Assembly: GCF_002900365.1 (NCBI RefSeq)
Contig: NZ_CP025979.1
Coordinates: 1-64,000 of the forward strand
Source: Escherichia marmotae
Lineage (GTDB): Bacteria > Pseudomonadota > Gammaproteobacteria > Enterobacterales > Enterobacteriaceae
Direction: 5' to 3'
DNA: 64,000 bases
Positions 1 through 8,432 of the stretch are shown here, one piece after another. Position numbers and translations under genes: made by a program. Numbering within the stretch: position 1 is the first letter of the stretch; each line of letters opens with the position of its first letter. The notes under the pieces were generated by a model that worked only from the letters and a program-made list of their open reading frames with translations, made no database searches and was not told the DNA's origin.

Positions 1-7
1 TTCTCAA

Positions 8-26
8 TAGGTCCACCGTGGACCTA
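8..26. promoter_or_regulatory. Mnt-type operator palindrome
   Basis: Perfect inverted repeat TAGGTCCA-CCG-TGGACCTA. It matches the Mnt operator of P22 as I remember it, including its position just before arc, where Mnt represses the antirepressor promoter. The mnt gene itself would lie just left of the window, divergently transcribed. Confidence 0.75.
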
Positions 27-41
27 TATTGTGAGGTGAAC

Positions 42-203
42 ATGAAAGGAATGAGCAAAATGCCGCAGTTCAATTTGCGGTGGCCTAAAGAAGTATTGGA
101 TTTGGTACGCAAGGTGGCGGAAGAGAATGGTCGGTCTGTTAATTCTGAGATTTATCAGCGAGTAATGGAAAGCTTTAAGAAGGAAGGGCGCATTGGTGCG
201 TAA
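42..203 (+). CDS. arc: Arc transcriptional repressor (P22 immI)
   Basis: Ribbon-helix-helix repressor of 53 residues, almost identical to P22 Arc (MKGMSKMPQFNLRW start). The beta-strand residues Q9, N11 and R13 that read the operator are present. One difference from remembered P22 Arc is Lys for Arg after the NLRWP stretch. The start at 42 gives exactly the 53-residue P22 length; an upstream in-frame start would add eight residues that P22 lacks. Arc dampens its own and antirepressor transcription from the shared promoter left of it. The antirepressor follows directly. Confidence 0.93.
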   Translation: MKGMSKMPQFNLRWPKEVLDLVRKVAEENGRSVNSEIYQRVMESFKKEGRIGA

Positions 204-207
204 AGTT

Positions 208-239
208 GAAGCCCCAACTGCTGGAACAGTCAGGGCTTC
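208..239. promoter_or_regulatory. arc-ant intercistronic hairpin, possible sar-like region
   Basis: GAAGCCC at 208-214 pairs with GGGCTTC at 233-239, between arc and the antirepressor start. In P22 the same gap encodes sar, a short antisense RNA that blocks antirepressor translation. The hairpin and position fit such an RNA or its target, but I cannot identify a promoter for it. Confidence 0.4.
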
Positions 240-271
240 GGTATCAACAAAACTTACGAGGTATTATTGAT

Positions 272-1162
272 ATGTCAAGCTTAGCAAAGTCAACTGTAAA
301 TTGCACTAATAGCATCATCATTTCTGACGTCAAGATTCATATGGATTCAGAGGGGCGTTACTCGCTTAATGACCTTCATGTAGCGTCTGGGAAGGAGGAA
401 AAACATCAGCCAGCTTTCTTCATGCGTAGAAATGAAACTATTGAATTGATTAATGAAATTTTTAATTCTGCGGATATGCAGAATAAGAATCCCGTCCTTT
501 CTAAGAAAGGTCGATATGGTGGAACCTACGTGTGCAAGGAGCTTGTTTACTCCTACGCCATGTGGATTAGTGCATCCTTTGCGCTGAAGGTTATCCGTGC
601 ATATGACGCAATGGTTACTGCCACACAAGATAGGAAGGCTATTGGAGGTAAAACTTCAGTAGCTGAACGCACACCGCTACGAGATGCAGTAAACATGCTG
701 GTAGGAAAGAAAGGACTTCGCTATGACGATGCATACAATATGGTTCATCAGCGTTTTGGTATTGACAGCATTGATGAACTTTCAATTGAACAAATCCCGC
801 AAGCTGTAGAGTACATCCACAGGGTGGTGCTTGAAGGTGAGTTCATCGGCAAACAAGAGAGGAAAGTCAACGAGCTTTCTGCAAAAGAAGCAAACAGCCT
901 TGTATGGTTATGGGATTATGCCAACCGCTCACAGGCATTATTCCGCAAACTGTATCCGGCGCTGAAACAAATTCAATCGAACTATTCCGGCAGATGCTAC
1001 GACTATGGTCATGAGTTCTCGTATGTTATCGGAATGGCAAGAGACGTTTTAATAAACCACACACGAGATGTTGATATCAATGAGCCAGACGGACCAACGA
1101 ATCTTTCCGCATGGATGAGACTTAAGAATAAAGAATTACCTCCTTCAGTACATAACTACTGA
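272..1162 (+). CDS. Phage antirepressor with KilA-N domain
   Basis: A 296-residue protein with a KilA-N type DNA-binding domain over roughly residues 20-115 (motifs YSLNDLHVASG, GRYGGTYVCKELVYSYAMWIS). The C-terminal half resembles phage antirepressors. The start at 272 is preceded by ACGAGG at good spacing; an upstream in-frame start has no such site. By position it is the counterpart of P22 ant, which inactivates lambdoid repressors and is controlled by Arc and Mnt. The amino acid sequence is not that of P22 Ant, so its domain set has been exchanged. A terminator follows. Confidence 0.8.
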   Translation: MSSLAKSTVNCTNSIIISDVKIHMDSEGRYSLNDLHVASGKEEKHQPAFFMRRNETIELINEIFNSADMQNKNPVLSKKGRYGGTYVCKELVYSYAMWISASFALKVIRAYDAMVTATQDRKAIGGKTSVAERTPLRDAVNMLVGKKGLRYDDAYNMVHQRFGIDSIDELSIEQIPQAVEYIHRVVLEGEFIGKQERKVNELSAKEANSLVWLWDYANRSQALFRKLYPALKQIQSNYSGRCYDYGHEFSYVIGMARDVLINHTRDVDINEPDGPTNLSAWMRLKNKELPPSVHNY

Positions 1163-1180
1163 CAGATAACCAACGCAACG

Positions 1181-1205
1181 ACCCAGCTTCGGCTGGGTTT
1201 TTTTA
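1181..1205 (+). terminator. Rho-independent terminator after antirepressor
   Basis: Stem ACCCAGC / GCTGGGT with a TTCG tetraloop, followed by a run of eight T. Confidence 0.9.
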
Positions 1206-1262
1206 TGCCCAAAATTCACCGTAGCCATGCTGCGGCGATTCCTTGTATCTGGAGCAAATTAA

Positions 1263-3185
1263 ATGACAGACATTACAGCCAATGTGATTGTATCGATGCC
1301 TTCGCAACTCTTCACTATGGCACGTTCTTTTAAAGCCGTAGCCAATGGCAAAATTTATATAGGAAAAATTGACACTGACCCGGTAAATCCTGAAAACCAG
1401 ATTCAGGTTTATGTGGAGAATGAGGATGGTTCTCACGTTCCTGTTTCACAACCAATCATCATTAACGCTGCTGGATATCCGGTATATAACGGACAGATTG
1501 CCAAGTTCGTAACTGTGCAAGGCCACTCTATGGCTGTTTATGATGCATATGGTGCGCAGCAGTTCTATTTTCCTAATGTGCTGAAGTACGACCCGGATCA
1601 GTTAAGGCAGCAGATTGAAGACCCTGATGGGGCAACCAAATATCCCGCATTGCAGATTTCTCGCTGGCGTGATGATTTAGACGTGCGTGGATGGGGAGTA
1701 TTCCCGGATGGTACAGATGTTACTGCTAAACTGTGTGAGGCATTGGATTATGCTAACGGTGATTATTCACAATTAGTTGAGTATGGGAAAAACAGAAAAT
1801 CATTGCATATCCCTCCAGGCGATTATGTCGTTGATATGACCAAGCTGACTGGCATTCATGCTTCTGCTGGTCGCTTTGTGATCCGCTGTAACGTTGATTG
1901 TGTTGGCCGAATCCCTAACGGGGATTTCCTAATCCTTCATAGTAAATCTATAAATGTAACTGGCCTTTCATGTAAATCGTTATACATTAGAGGGCTACAG
2001 TTTTCTATTATCTCGAACATTGATACGACCGGCGATATAAGATTTTTTTCATCAGACGCATACACTCTGCCTGGGTTGGTTGTATGGGGTGGCGGGAGTT
2101 ATTGGAATCATTTTGTACGCATCAAAACAGGTACTGCGGCAGGTGGTGGCAGATTCATAATTGACATCTCTGATGGATCTATAAATCAAAATACATTTGA
2201 GCAGCTTTGCGGTGGTGGTCTGATCATAACTGGATCAGGTTTTAGTCGCCAGACCGGTGCTCCGTATGAGGGGAACGCAAACACATTTATAGGTCTTGAC
2301 ACATCGGGAAGCGGCGATTATTTGCTCTATAACAATAGCACCCCAAATCAGCATAATGTTGTGATAGGTTTGTATGGCGAGGTTACGGGCAATGGGAAAA
2401 TACGTGGGCCGTGGACCATACTTGGCGCGCGTGCGCAATTTGGGGGCTGGGCCTCAACCATGAGCCCCATGAATACCATATTAGGGACAGACCCTACAGC
2501 AGGCTCACAGGGAGGAGAGACGTTCAGTGTCTCCGGTTCTAATCTTTGCCCTTCTGGAGATTGGTCGGTTATTGAAGGAGTCTACGGAGCACCGATTGAC
2601 TTTTCCCTTTTAACTATACCGAACGAACGAAAGGTTGGTTCTGACCCTAATGAACCATCTGGCTGCGGTAGATGGTTTGGAGTCACTAACGCATCTCAAC
2701 GTTGCAGAATAACCCTAAATTTAACTAAAACACAGTCAGGTTTCATTCGTGGAGCTTTTTACTTTAAAGGCGACACACCGCTTGAGATAGCTATAGAAGC
2801 TCAAGATGGTACTAATACCATCTATATGCCAGTTAATATGTTCTACGATATGGGTGTTGGAGGGTGGAAGTTATACAAAGTTTCAGCGCCAACCAACGAC
2901 AAAAGTAAAGCATACAGATTAAGGATTACAGTTGAATCCGGAATGAGCGCTTATGTTGGAGGAGCGTATTTTAGCCAGTATAACGGAACCTTTCTTCCAG
3001 TATTCTGCGGATGGGAGAAAGTAAAAATGAGATCTAGCGTAAAGCCTACTGTGACAGAGAACACAGGTTCTTTCCCAATCGGCTTGGTGTCCTACAGAAC
3101 ATCTCCAGCAACATATCCTTCCGACCCTACTGTCCAATGGGTGTGGAATGGAAGTACATGGGGGATTGTGAATATTTCTGCCTAA
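1263..3185 (+). CDS. P22-type tailspike with exchanged receptor-binding part
   Basis: A 640-residue tailspike. Residues 1-115 are the conserved P22 head-binding domain (start MTDITANVIVSMPSQLF, with NGKIYIGKIDTDPVNPENQI). The following segment (about 135-600) has short beta-rich, Gly/Asn-rich stretches typical of a right-handed parallel beta-helix that binds and often cleaves O-antigen. It is unlike the P22 spike that cleaves Salmonella O-antigen, so it probably recognises another O-polysaccharide. It is followed by an O-acetyltransferase gene on the other strand, a pairing common in serotype-converting phages. Confidence 0.88.
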   Translation: MTDITANVIVSMPSQLFTMARSFKAVANGKIYIGKIDTDPVNPENQIQVYVENEDGSHVPVSQPIIINAAGYPVYNGQIAKFVTVQGHSMAVYDAYGAQQFYFPNVLKYDPDQLRQQIEDPDGATKYPALQISRWRDDLDVRGWGVFPDGTDVTAKLCEALDYANGDYSQLVEYGKNRKSLHIPPGDYVVDMTKLTGIHASAGRFVIRCNVDCVGRIPNGDFLILHSKSINVTGLSCKSLYIRGLQFSIISNIDTTGDIRFFSSDAYTLPGLVVWGGGSYWNHFVRIKTGTAAGGGRFIIDISDGSINQNTFEQLCGGGLIITGSGFSRQTGAPYEGNANTFIGLDTSGSGDYLLYNNSTPNQHNVVIGLYGEVTGNGKIRGPWTILGARAQFGGWASTMSPMNTILGTDPTAGSQGGETFSVSGSNLCPSGDWSVIEGVYGAPIDFSLLTIPNERKVGSDPNEPSGCGRWFGVTNASQRCRITLNLTKTQSGFIRGAFYFKGDTPLEIAIEAQDGTNTIYMPVNMFYDMGVGGWKLYKVSAPTNDKSKAYRLRITVESGMSAYVGGAYFSQYNGTFLPVFCGWEKVKMRSSVKPTVTENTGSFPIGLVSYRTSPATYPSDPTVQWVWNGSTWGIVNISA

Positions 3186-3191
3186 CCAATA

Positions 3192-3214
3192 GCGGCATGC
3201 TTCAAACATGCCGC
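3192..3214. terminator. Hairpin between convergent tailspike and acyltransferase
   Basis: GCGGCATG and CATGCCGC flank a 7-base loop between two convergent genes. It lacks a strong T tract, so it may work in both directions only weakly. Confidence 0.6.
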
Positions 3215-3221
3215 TTCAAAA

Positions 3222-4319
3222 TTATCTTGGAATATTTTTCTCGATATATTTATAGCTTAGTAGTGCAAAAGCTACAGATGTTATAAATACAATAAAAATA
3301 AACGAGAAGCTTTTTGATAAATCAGCCATCCCAAGCCAATCTATCATCTTAAAGCATAATATAAACGTAATTGGATGAACTAAATACAAAGAGTATGAAG
3401 CATCACCAATCATGATGAAAATACGTGGTATTTTGATGTTGTCTTGTATGTAGTCAGAGCATGCAGTAAAGCATGCAAACATTATGCAAAAATATTTCCC
3501 TGAATGAAAAATCCCATGCCCAGCATCAAACTGTGTTATGTAAGCCCATACAGGGATTATGATTCCAATCGAAATTAATGGTATTGCAATCCTTTTGTCT
3601 CTAATTGAAAAGTTACCACTTTTGTATAGGATAGCAATAATCGCACCGAAGACAAACTCCCAAATCAGGCTTTGCATGGTTAAATTTATATATCCTAAAC
3701 CTTCAATTTTTGGTCTGTCGAATACACCCGCAATAGATGGCAAAGCTAACAGTGTAATGAAAAACCATAATATATAAAATGTATACCTAAACTTCCCCAG
3801 CGCTATTCCAATGGCGCAAACTAAATAAAAATATATTTCATAATTGAGGGTCCATCCAACGAACAATGATGGAGGCCCAAAGTATATAGGTGACTCAGTG
3901 TTTAGTGGAATGAAAAGCAAACCTTTGATTATGTTTGTTAATTCAAATGAGCTAGATGATTGGTTATATGAAAACCCATGCATTAAAGATAAATCAACAT
4001 TTTTAACAATGACTATATATGCAATAGTCATGATGAAATATAGAGGCCAAACTCTTAAGAAACGTTTTTTAATAAACTTTATCAAATCATTGCTTTGGTA
4101 GCTATGAGACGTATAAATTATGATAAAACCACTAATGATGAAAAATAAATCAACTCCGAATGCACCAGGCCAAAATAATCGCTGAGCCAGCCATTCATAT
4201 TCTGTTCCTTTCAAAAAATCCCTTGCATGGCAAAGTACGACAAGCATAGCTGCAATAGCCCTAAGCGCCTGTATATACTGAAGGTTATTCTTTCTTGGTG
4301 GACTGTTATCGATTTCCAA
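3222..4319 (-). CDS. Acyltransferase 3 family O-acetyltransferase
   Basis: A 365-residue integral membrane protein of the OafA/Oac acyltransferase-3 family. It shows the family start (YIQALRAIAAMLVVLCHA), the catalytic-region motif FFIISGF and about ten hydrophobic segments. Such proteins add acetyl groups to lipopolysaccharide sugars; Sf6 and related argW phages carry one for serotype conversion. It sits between the tailspike and the integrase, in a lysogenic-conversion position, and is AT-rich compared with its neighbours. The exact sugar target cannot be read from sequence. Confidence 0.85.
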   Translation of the reverse strand: MEIDNSPPRKNNLQYIQALRAIAAMLVVLCHARDFLKGTEYEWLAQRLFWPGAFGVDLFFIISGFIIIYTSHSYQSNDLIKFIKKRFLRVWPLYFIMTIAYIVIVKNVDLSLMHGFSYNQSSSSFELTNIIKGLLFIPLNTESPIYFGPPSLFVGWTLNYEIYFYLVCAIGIALGKFRYTFYILWFFITLLALPSIAGVFDRPKIEGLGYINLTMQSLIWEFVFGAIIAILYKSGNFSIRDKRIAIPLISIGIIIPVWAYITQFDAGHGIFHSGKYFCIMFACFTACSDYIQDNIKIPRIFIMIGDASYSLYLVHPITFILCFKMIDWLGMADLSKSFSFIFIVFITSVAFALLSYKYIEKNIPR

Positions 4320-4419
4320 AATACACCTATAATAGTTTTTTGATAAGTATCAGTAGCTTCTGAAAGGTCTGAAGTTTAGCACCACAAACGCTATTGATCG
4401 ACACCGCCGATCAGTAATA

Positions 4420-4435
4420 CTGTATTAATATACAG
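4420..4435 (+). promoter_or_regulatory. LexA (SOS) box
   Basis: CTGTATTAATATACAG is a perfect CTGT-N8-ACAG LexA operator. It lies 19 bases before the start of the UmuD'-like gene, so that gene should be induced by DNA damage. Confidence 0.92.
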
Positions 4436-4454
4436 TATCCATCGGAGGTGAGTT

Positions 4455-4841
4455 ATGGGATTCCCGAGTCCAGCACAAGACTACGTTGAAGAGCGCATAT
4501 CGCTCGACAAGTGCATCATAAGCAGGCCAGCGGCAACGTACTTCATGCGAGCGGGTGCGACGCACTACCGGGAAGGTATCCTGAATGGCGCGCTGCTGGT
4601 TGTGGATGCTTCGCTATCACCATGCGACGGCTCATTACTTGTTTGCAGAATGGAAGGTGAGCTGAGGATTAAGCGATACCGCAAATCACCCAAGGTTCAC
4701 CTGGAAGATTTGCAGACAGGAAGAAGGGAGGCTATACCTCTGCACGATGACGGAACGAGCCCTGATGCGATATTTGGCGTAATCACCTACATCATCAACG
4801 ATGCGCGGACGGGTGAGTTTGATGATTGCCCGGTGATGTGA
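4455..4841 (+). CDS. UmuD'-like (HumD-like) protein under SOS control
   Basis: A 128-residue protein related to the UmuD peptidase fold. It starts M-GFPSPAQDYVEERI, which corresponds to residue Gly25 of UmuD, the first residue after RecA-triggered self-cleavage. It is therefore encoded in the already trimmed form, like the phage P1 protein HumD. The UmuD active-site serine motif (GDSM) reads GATH here, a Ser to Thr change, while the matching lysine (IKRY versus VKKL) is kept. Peptidase activity is thus doubtful, and a role as a UmuC partner in mutagenic synthesis is an inference. A strong GGAGGTGA ribosome site precedes it. Confidence 0.82.
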   Translation: MGFPSPAQDYVEERISLDKCIISRPAATYFMRAGATHYREGILNGALLVVDASLSPCDGSLLVCRMEGELRIKRYRKSPKVHLEDLQTGRREAIPLHDDGTSPDAIFGVITYIINDARTGEFDDCPVM

Positions 4842-4856
4842 GACAGAAATGAGACA

Positions 4857-4886
4857 CAAAAAGCTTTGCACTGAATTGCAAGGCTT
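4857..4886 (-). terminator. Terminator after the integrase
   Basis: On the minus strand the stem AAGCCTTGCA / TGCAAAGCTT (one mismatch) is followed by a T-rich run. It lies just past the integrase stop codon. Confidence 0.7.
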
Positions 4887-4911
4887 AGTGCTGTCAGAGA
4901 TATAGCGTTGG

Positions 4912-6069
4912 TTAGCCCACCTTTTCATCAAGCCAATCCGCCCACCACTGCATCATCTCCCTGCGCTTATCGAGATACTGAGCATGGTTGTAAATTCCAC
5001 GCACAGATCCGCCATTGGCATGTGCCAGTTGCACTTCAATAGCATCAGCAGGCCATTCGTGCTCGTTCATAATCGTACTGAATTCATGCCTGAATCCGTG
5101 ACCGCTTTCCAGACCCTCATAGCCGATTTGTTTGATCACAAGTAATACCGCGTTCTCGCAGATTGGCTTCTTCTTATCATTACGCCCGGCAAAAACAAAC
5201 TCTGATACTGGTTTGGTGATGGAGCTTAACGTAGTGAGAAGTTCAACCACTTGGTCCGACATCGGGACCACATGAATCTTGCGTCCCTTCATCACACTGG
5301 CGTCGATAGTGATAATCCTGTTTTCAAAATCGACGTTCTTCCATAGCATAGAACGAAGCTCTTTCGTTCTTAGGGCTGTGTAGCGTAAAACTTTGGTCGC
5401 AATGAGCGATACGATACTTCCTGAAAATGTTGCCAGTGCTTTGTTGAATGTCGGGATCTGGTCTGCAGGAAGAAACGGGAAGTTCTTCTTGCGGTATCCC
5501 TTCATGGCGTCAGCAAGATCAGGTGCCGGGTTATATTTAGCCCTTCCGGTGACAATAGCGTAACGGAAAACCTCGCCGCATCTTCTGCGTGCTTTGTTGG
5601 CTCGTTCCATTGCACCGCGATCTTCAAACCTGCGGATTACTTCAAGAAGTTGCATCGGCTCAATATCCTGAATTTCAAGACCGCCGATGATGGGTAAAAT
5701 GTCGTCATCAAACATTTTGGCAAGTTCAGTCGTATACCCTACAGACCAGACTTGCTTCTTGTGCTCGTACCATTCCTTGTAAATGGCGCTAAAGGAATTG
5801 TTGTTAGACGAAGCCTTTTTCGCCTTTACCGGATCGATGCCAACCGAGATGTCTTTCCTCGCAGTCCATGCTTTATCCCTTGCCTCTTGCAAAGTCATAA
5901 GCGGATATTTTCCGACGGTCAGGATTTTCTCCTTACCGTCAATCTTGTAGCGAAGCTGCCATACCTTTTTCCCTGACACAGGGACATAAAGGTACAGGCC
6001 ATTACCATCGAGAAGGCGGTATGGTTTTTCTTTCGGCTTTGCTGCTTCAATCTGCTTAACGGTGAGCAT
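4912..6069 (-). CDS. intS: Prophage integrase, IntS/HK620 type tyrosine recombinase
   Basis: A 385-residue tyrosine recombinase of the P4-integrase family: N-terminal arm-binding DUF4102 domain (MLTVKQIEAAKPKEKPYRL), core-binding domain, and catalytic domain with Arg in RYTALRTKELRSM, HGFRHEF (HxxR) and the nucleophile Tyr in RGIYNHAQYLDKRR. The start at 6069 gives 385 residues, the length of K-12 IntS; an upstream in-frame start would add 12. It lies beside argW, its expected attachment site, and appears intact. Confidence 0.92.
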   Translation of the reverse strand: MLTVKQIEAAKPKEKPYRLLDGNGLYLYVPVSGKKVWQLRYKIDGKEKILTVGKYPLMTLQEARDKAWTARKDISVGIDPVKAKKASSNNNSFSAIYKEWYEHKKQVWSVGYTTELAKMFDDDILPIIGGLEIQDIEPMQLLEVIRRFEDRGAMERANKARRRCGEVFRYAIVTGRAKYNPAPDLADAMKGYRKKNFPFLPADQIPTFNKALATFSGSIVSLIATKVLRYTALRTKELRSMLWKNVDFENRIITIDASVMKGRKIHVVPMSDQVVELLTTLSSITKPVSEFVFAGRNDKKKPICENAVLLVIKQIGYEGLESGHGFRHEFSTIMNEHEWPADAIEVQLAHANGGSVRGIYNHAQYLDKRREMMQWWADWLDEKVG

Positions 6070-6230
6070 GGGTAAAAATCCGGTGGGTAAAATTATTTTA
6101 TCCACTTTTTACCCGTCATGGAGTGCGGCTGTCAACGATCTGACGCGAACCATTACGAACTGTGAATCTACGGAAGGCTTGATATTCAGGGGATTTTGCG
6201 GACTGGTACGGATGGGAGCGAACTGATAAA

Positions 6231-6305
6231 TGGTGTCCCCTGCAGGAATCGAACCTGCAATTAGCCCTTAGGAGGGGCTCGTTATATCCATTTAACTAAG
6301 AGGAC
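6231..6305 (-). tRNA. argW: tRNA-Arg (anticodon CCT)
   Basis: A 75-base tRNA with encoded CCA. The acceptor stem GTCCTCT pairs with AGGGGAC, the T arm has GGTTCGATTCC, and the anticodon CCT is at 6270-6272 on the complement. It is the usual argW of E. coli. Its 3' end faces the prophage and will have been rebuilt by the attachment sequence. Confidence 0.97.
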
Positions 6306-6380
6306 AATGCGGCATGAGTATAACCGCTATTAAACAGCGGAGTAAGTACACCGCCACTCGATTGCTTAAACCCTCGCCAC

Positions 6381-7313
6381 TTACACCGGGTTTTTATCAT
6401 TTTTCTTAATAGTTTCCGCACATTCTGCTTTCTGGCGGGCCTCTTCTTTACGCTTGTTACTCATATCGTTGCGGATCTGTGCATGGCTCATTAACGCGAA
6501 GATGAAAGTGCCGCCGCAAATATTCCCCGCCAGAGTAGGTAGCGCAAATGGCCAGATGAAATCGCTCCAGTGCAGCGTGCCGTTAAATACCAGATAGAGG
6601 ATCTCTACAGAACCCACGACGATGTGAGTGGTGTCACCCAGGGCGATAAGCCACGTCATTAATATAATTACCACAATCTTTGCCGCTCCTGCCGCAGGGA
6701 ACATCCATACCATTGTGGCTATCAGCCAGCCGGAGATAATCGCGTTGGCAAACATCTCGCTGGGGGTGTTTTTCATTACATCCATGCCGATTTTGACAAA
6801 CGCATCGCGGGTTTCTTCATTAAAGATAGGCATATACTCAAACGCCCACGCCGCAATACCTGTTCCAAGAATATTACCCAGCAACACGACGCCCCATAAC
6901 CGCATCAGTAAGCCGATGTTGCCGATAGTCGGTTTTTGCATTACCGGCAGTACCGCAGTTACGGTATTCTCAGTAAATAATTGCTGGCGTGCCATAATGA
7001 CGATAATAAAACCAAAGGTATAACCCAGATTCTCCAGCAAAAAACTCCCCGGTACACCTTCCAGTTCGACATGAAATATACCTTTTGCCAGTAGCGAAGC
7101 GCCCATCGACAGGCCCGCAGCAATAGCTGACCACAGTAGCGCCATTGCGTCGCGTTCCAGCTCTTTTTCGCCGTCCTGGCGGATATGCTCGTGAATAGCC
7201 ATCGCTCTGGAGGGGAGTCGGTCTTCATCTATTTCTATTTTTTTCCCGCGTTCTTTTTCTTCACTCTCTACTTCAAGTTCGTCGCTGTGTTTATCTATTT
7301 TGTCGTTATCCAT
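6381..7313 (-). CDS. yfdC: Inner membrane protein YfdC, formate/nitrite transporter family
   Basis: A 310-residue FNT-family protein with a charged cytoplasmic N-terminal stretch (about residues 1-65, rich in Asp, Glu and Lys) followed by six hydrophobic segments. The start at 7313 (MDNDKIDKHSDEL) matches the K-12 protein; an upstream start would add nine residues. FNT proteins are pentameric channels for small monovalent anions, but the YfdC substrate is not established. It is next to argW as in K-12. Confidence 0.93.
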   Translation of the reverse strand: MDNDKIDKHSDELEVESEEKERGKKIEIDEDRLPSRAMAIHEHIRQDGEKELERDAMALLWSAIAAGLSMGASLLAKGIFHVELEGVPGSFLLENLGYTFGFIIVIMARQQLFTENTVTAVLPVMQKPTIGNIGLLMRLWGVVLLGNILGTGIAAWAFEYMPIFNEETRDAFVKIGMDVMKNTPSEMFANAIISGWLIATMVWMFPAAGAAKIVVIILMTWLIALGDTTHIVVGSVEILYLVFNGTLHWSDFIWPFALPTLAGNICGGTFIFALMSHAQIRNDMSNKRKEEARQKAECAETIKKNDKNPV

Positions 7314-7615
7314 GGTGTCGTCTCTTGAATTAGCACGCATAGCTAAAGCGTAGCGGCTTTTTTGCTCGCAACTGGCGGGAGTTACTCTGAAAATGTATAA
7401 AAGGCCGCGTTTGCCTTTTTCTGTTTCTACGGAATCAAGTAGCCTACAGGGCGGCGATTACCAGGCTATGATCAAATCAGCATTTCAGGGCGTCTGGACA
7501 TCAGTTGACGTGCTGCTACAATCGCCCACACCTAAACAGGCGGATACGGTATCGTTCCGTCATGGATGGCAAACTGCATAAGCCATAAAAAGCCATAAAA
7601 AACAGGGAGACATTT

Positions 7616-8371
7616 ATGAAGCTTCGCCTGTCGGCGCTTGCTCTGGGAACTACGCTTCTGGTGGGGTGTGCGAGTTCCGGTACAGATCAGCAAGGGCGTT
7701 CAGACCCGTTAGAAGGGTTCAACCGCACCATGTACAATTTTAACTTCAATGTGTTAGACCCGTATGTGGTTCGACCGGTAGCTGTCGCCTGGCGTGATTA
7801 TGTTCCGCAACCGGCGCGTAACGGTTTGAGCAATTTTACCGGCAACCTTGAAGAACCTGCGGTGATGGTTAACTATTTCCTGCAGGGCGACCCTTATCAG
7901 GGGATGGTTCACTTTACCCGCTTTTTCCTGAACACCATTTTGGGGATGGGCGGCTTTATTGATGTTGCGGGGATGGCGAATCCGAAACTGCAACGTACTG
8001 AACCTCACCGTTTTGGTAGTACGCTCGGTCACTATGGCGTGGGCTATGGGCCGTATGTTCAGTTACCGTTCTACGGTAGTTTCACGCTGCGTGATGACGG
8101 CGGTGATATGGCAGATGCTCTTTACCCGGTACTTTCCTGGTTGACCTGGCCGATGTCTGTGGGTAAATGGACGCTTGAAGGGATCGAAACCCGTGCGCAG
8201 TTACTGGATTCCGACGGTCTGCTTCGTCAGTCGTCCGATCCTTATATTATGGTTCGCGAGGCTTACTTCCAGCGTCATGATTTCATCGCCAATGGCGGCG
8301 AACTCAAACCGCAGGAAAACCCGAACGCGCAAGCGATTCAGGATGATTTAAAAGATATCGATTCTGAATAA
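7616..8371 (+). CDS. mlaA: Outer membrane lipoprotein MlaA (VacJ)
   Basis: A 251-residue lipoprotein with a signal peptide and lipobox LVGC (Cys18), then the VacJ domain (DPLEGFNRTMYNFN). MlaA sits with OmpF/OmpC trimers and removes misplaced phospholipids from the outer leaflet of the outer membrane, passing them to periplasmic MlaC and the MlaFEDB transporter. Full length compared with E. coli MlaA. It has a strong ribosome site (AGGGAG) and its own terminator. Confidence 0.97.
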   Translation: MKLRLSALALGTTLLVGCASSGTDQQGRSDPLEGFNRTMYNFNFNVLDPYVVRPVAVAWRDYVPQPARNGLSNFTGNLEEPAVMVNYFLQGDPYQGMVHFTRFFLNTILGMGGFIDVAGMANPKLQRTEPHRFGSTLGHYGVGYGPYVQLPFYGSFTLRDDGGDMADALYPVLSWLTWPMSVGKWTLEGIETRAQLLDSDGLLRQSSDPYIMVREAYFQRHDFIANGGELKPQENPNAQAIQDDLKDIDSE

Positions 8372-8380
8372 GATGCAAAT

Positions 8381-8412
8381 AAAAAAGGTGAGTCGTAAAA
8401 CTCACCTTTTTT
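8381..8412. terminator. Bidirectional terminator between mlaA and fadL
   Basis: AAAAAAGGTGAG and CTCACCTTTTTT form a 12-bp stem with A and T tracts on the two sides, between convergent genes. Confidence 0.92.
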
Positions 8413-8432
8413 CTTATTAAGCTAACGTGTTA

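Larger units (their letters stand above)
1..6230. mobile_element. P22/HK620-type prophage end in argW
   Basis: The genes follow the P22 right-end order (Mnt operator, arc, antirepressor, tailspike, O-antigen modification gene, integrase) and stop at the 3' end of tRNA-Arg argW. The integrase lies beside the tRNA, as expected for phages that use argW (HK620, Sf6, and CPS-53 in K-12). Only this end is visible; mnt and the structural genes would lie to the left of the window. The opposite attachment site is therefore not seen, and completeness cannot be judged. Confidence 0.9.

Noticed and set aside
7393..7581. 62-codon frame between yfdC and mlaA
   Set aside because: It lies over the promoter region of mlaA, has no ribosome site, and no such gene is known in this well-studied gap.
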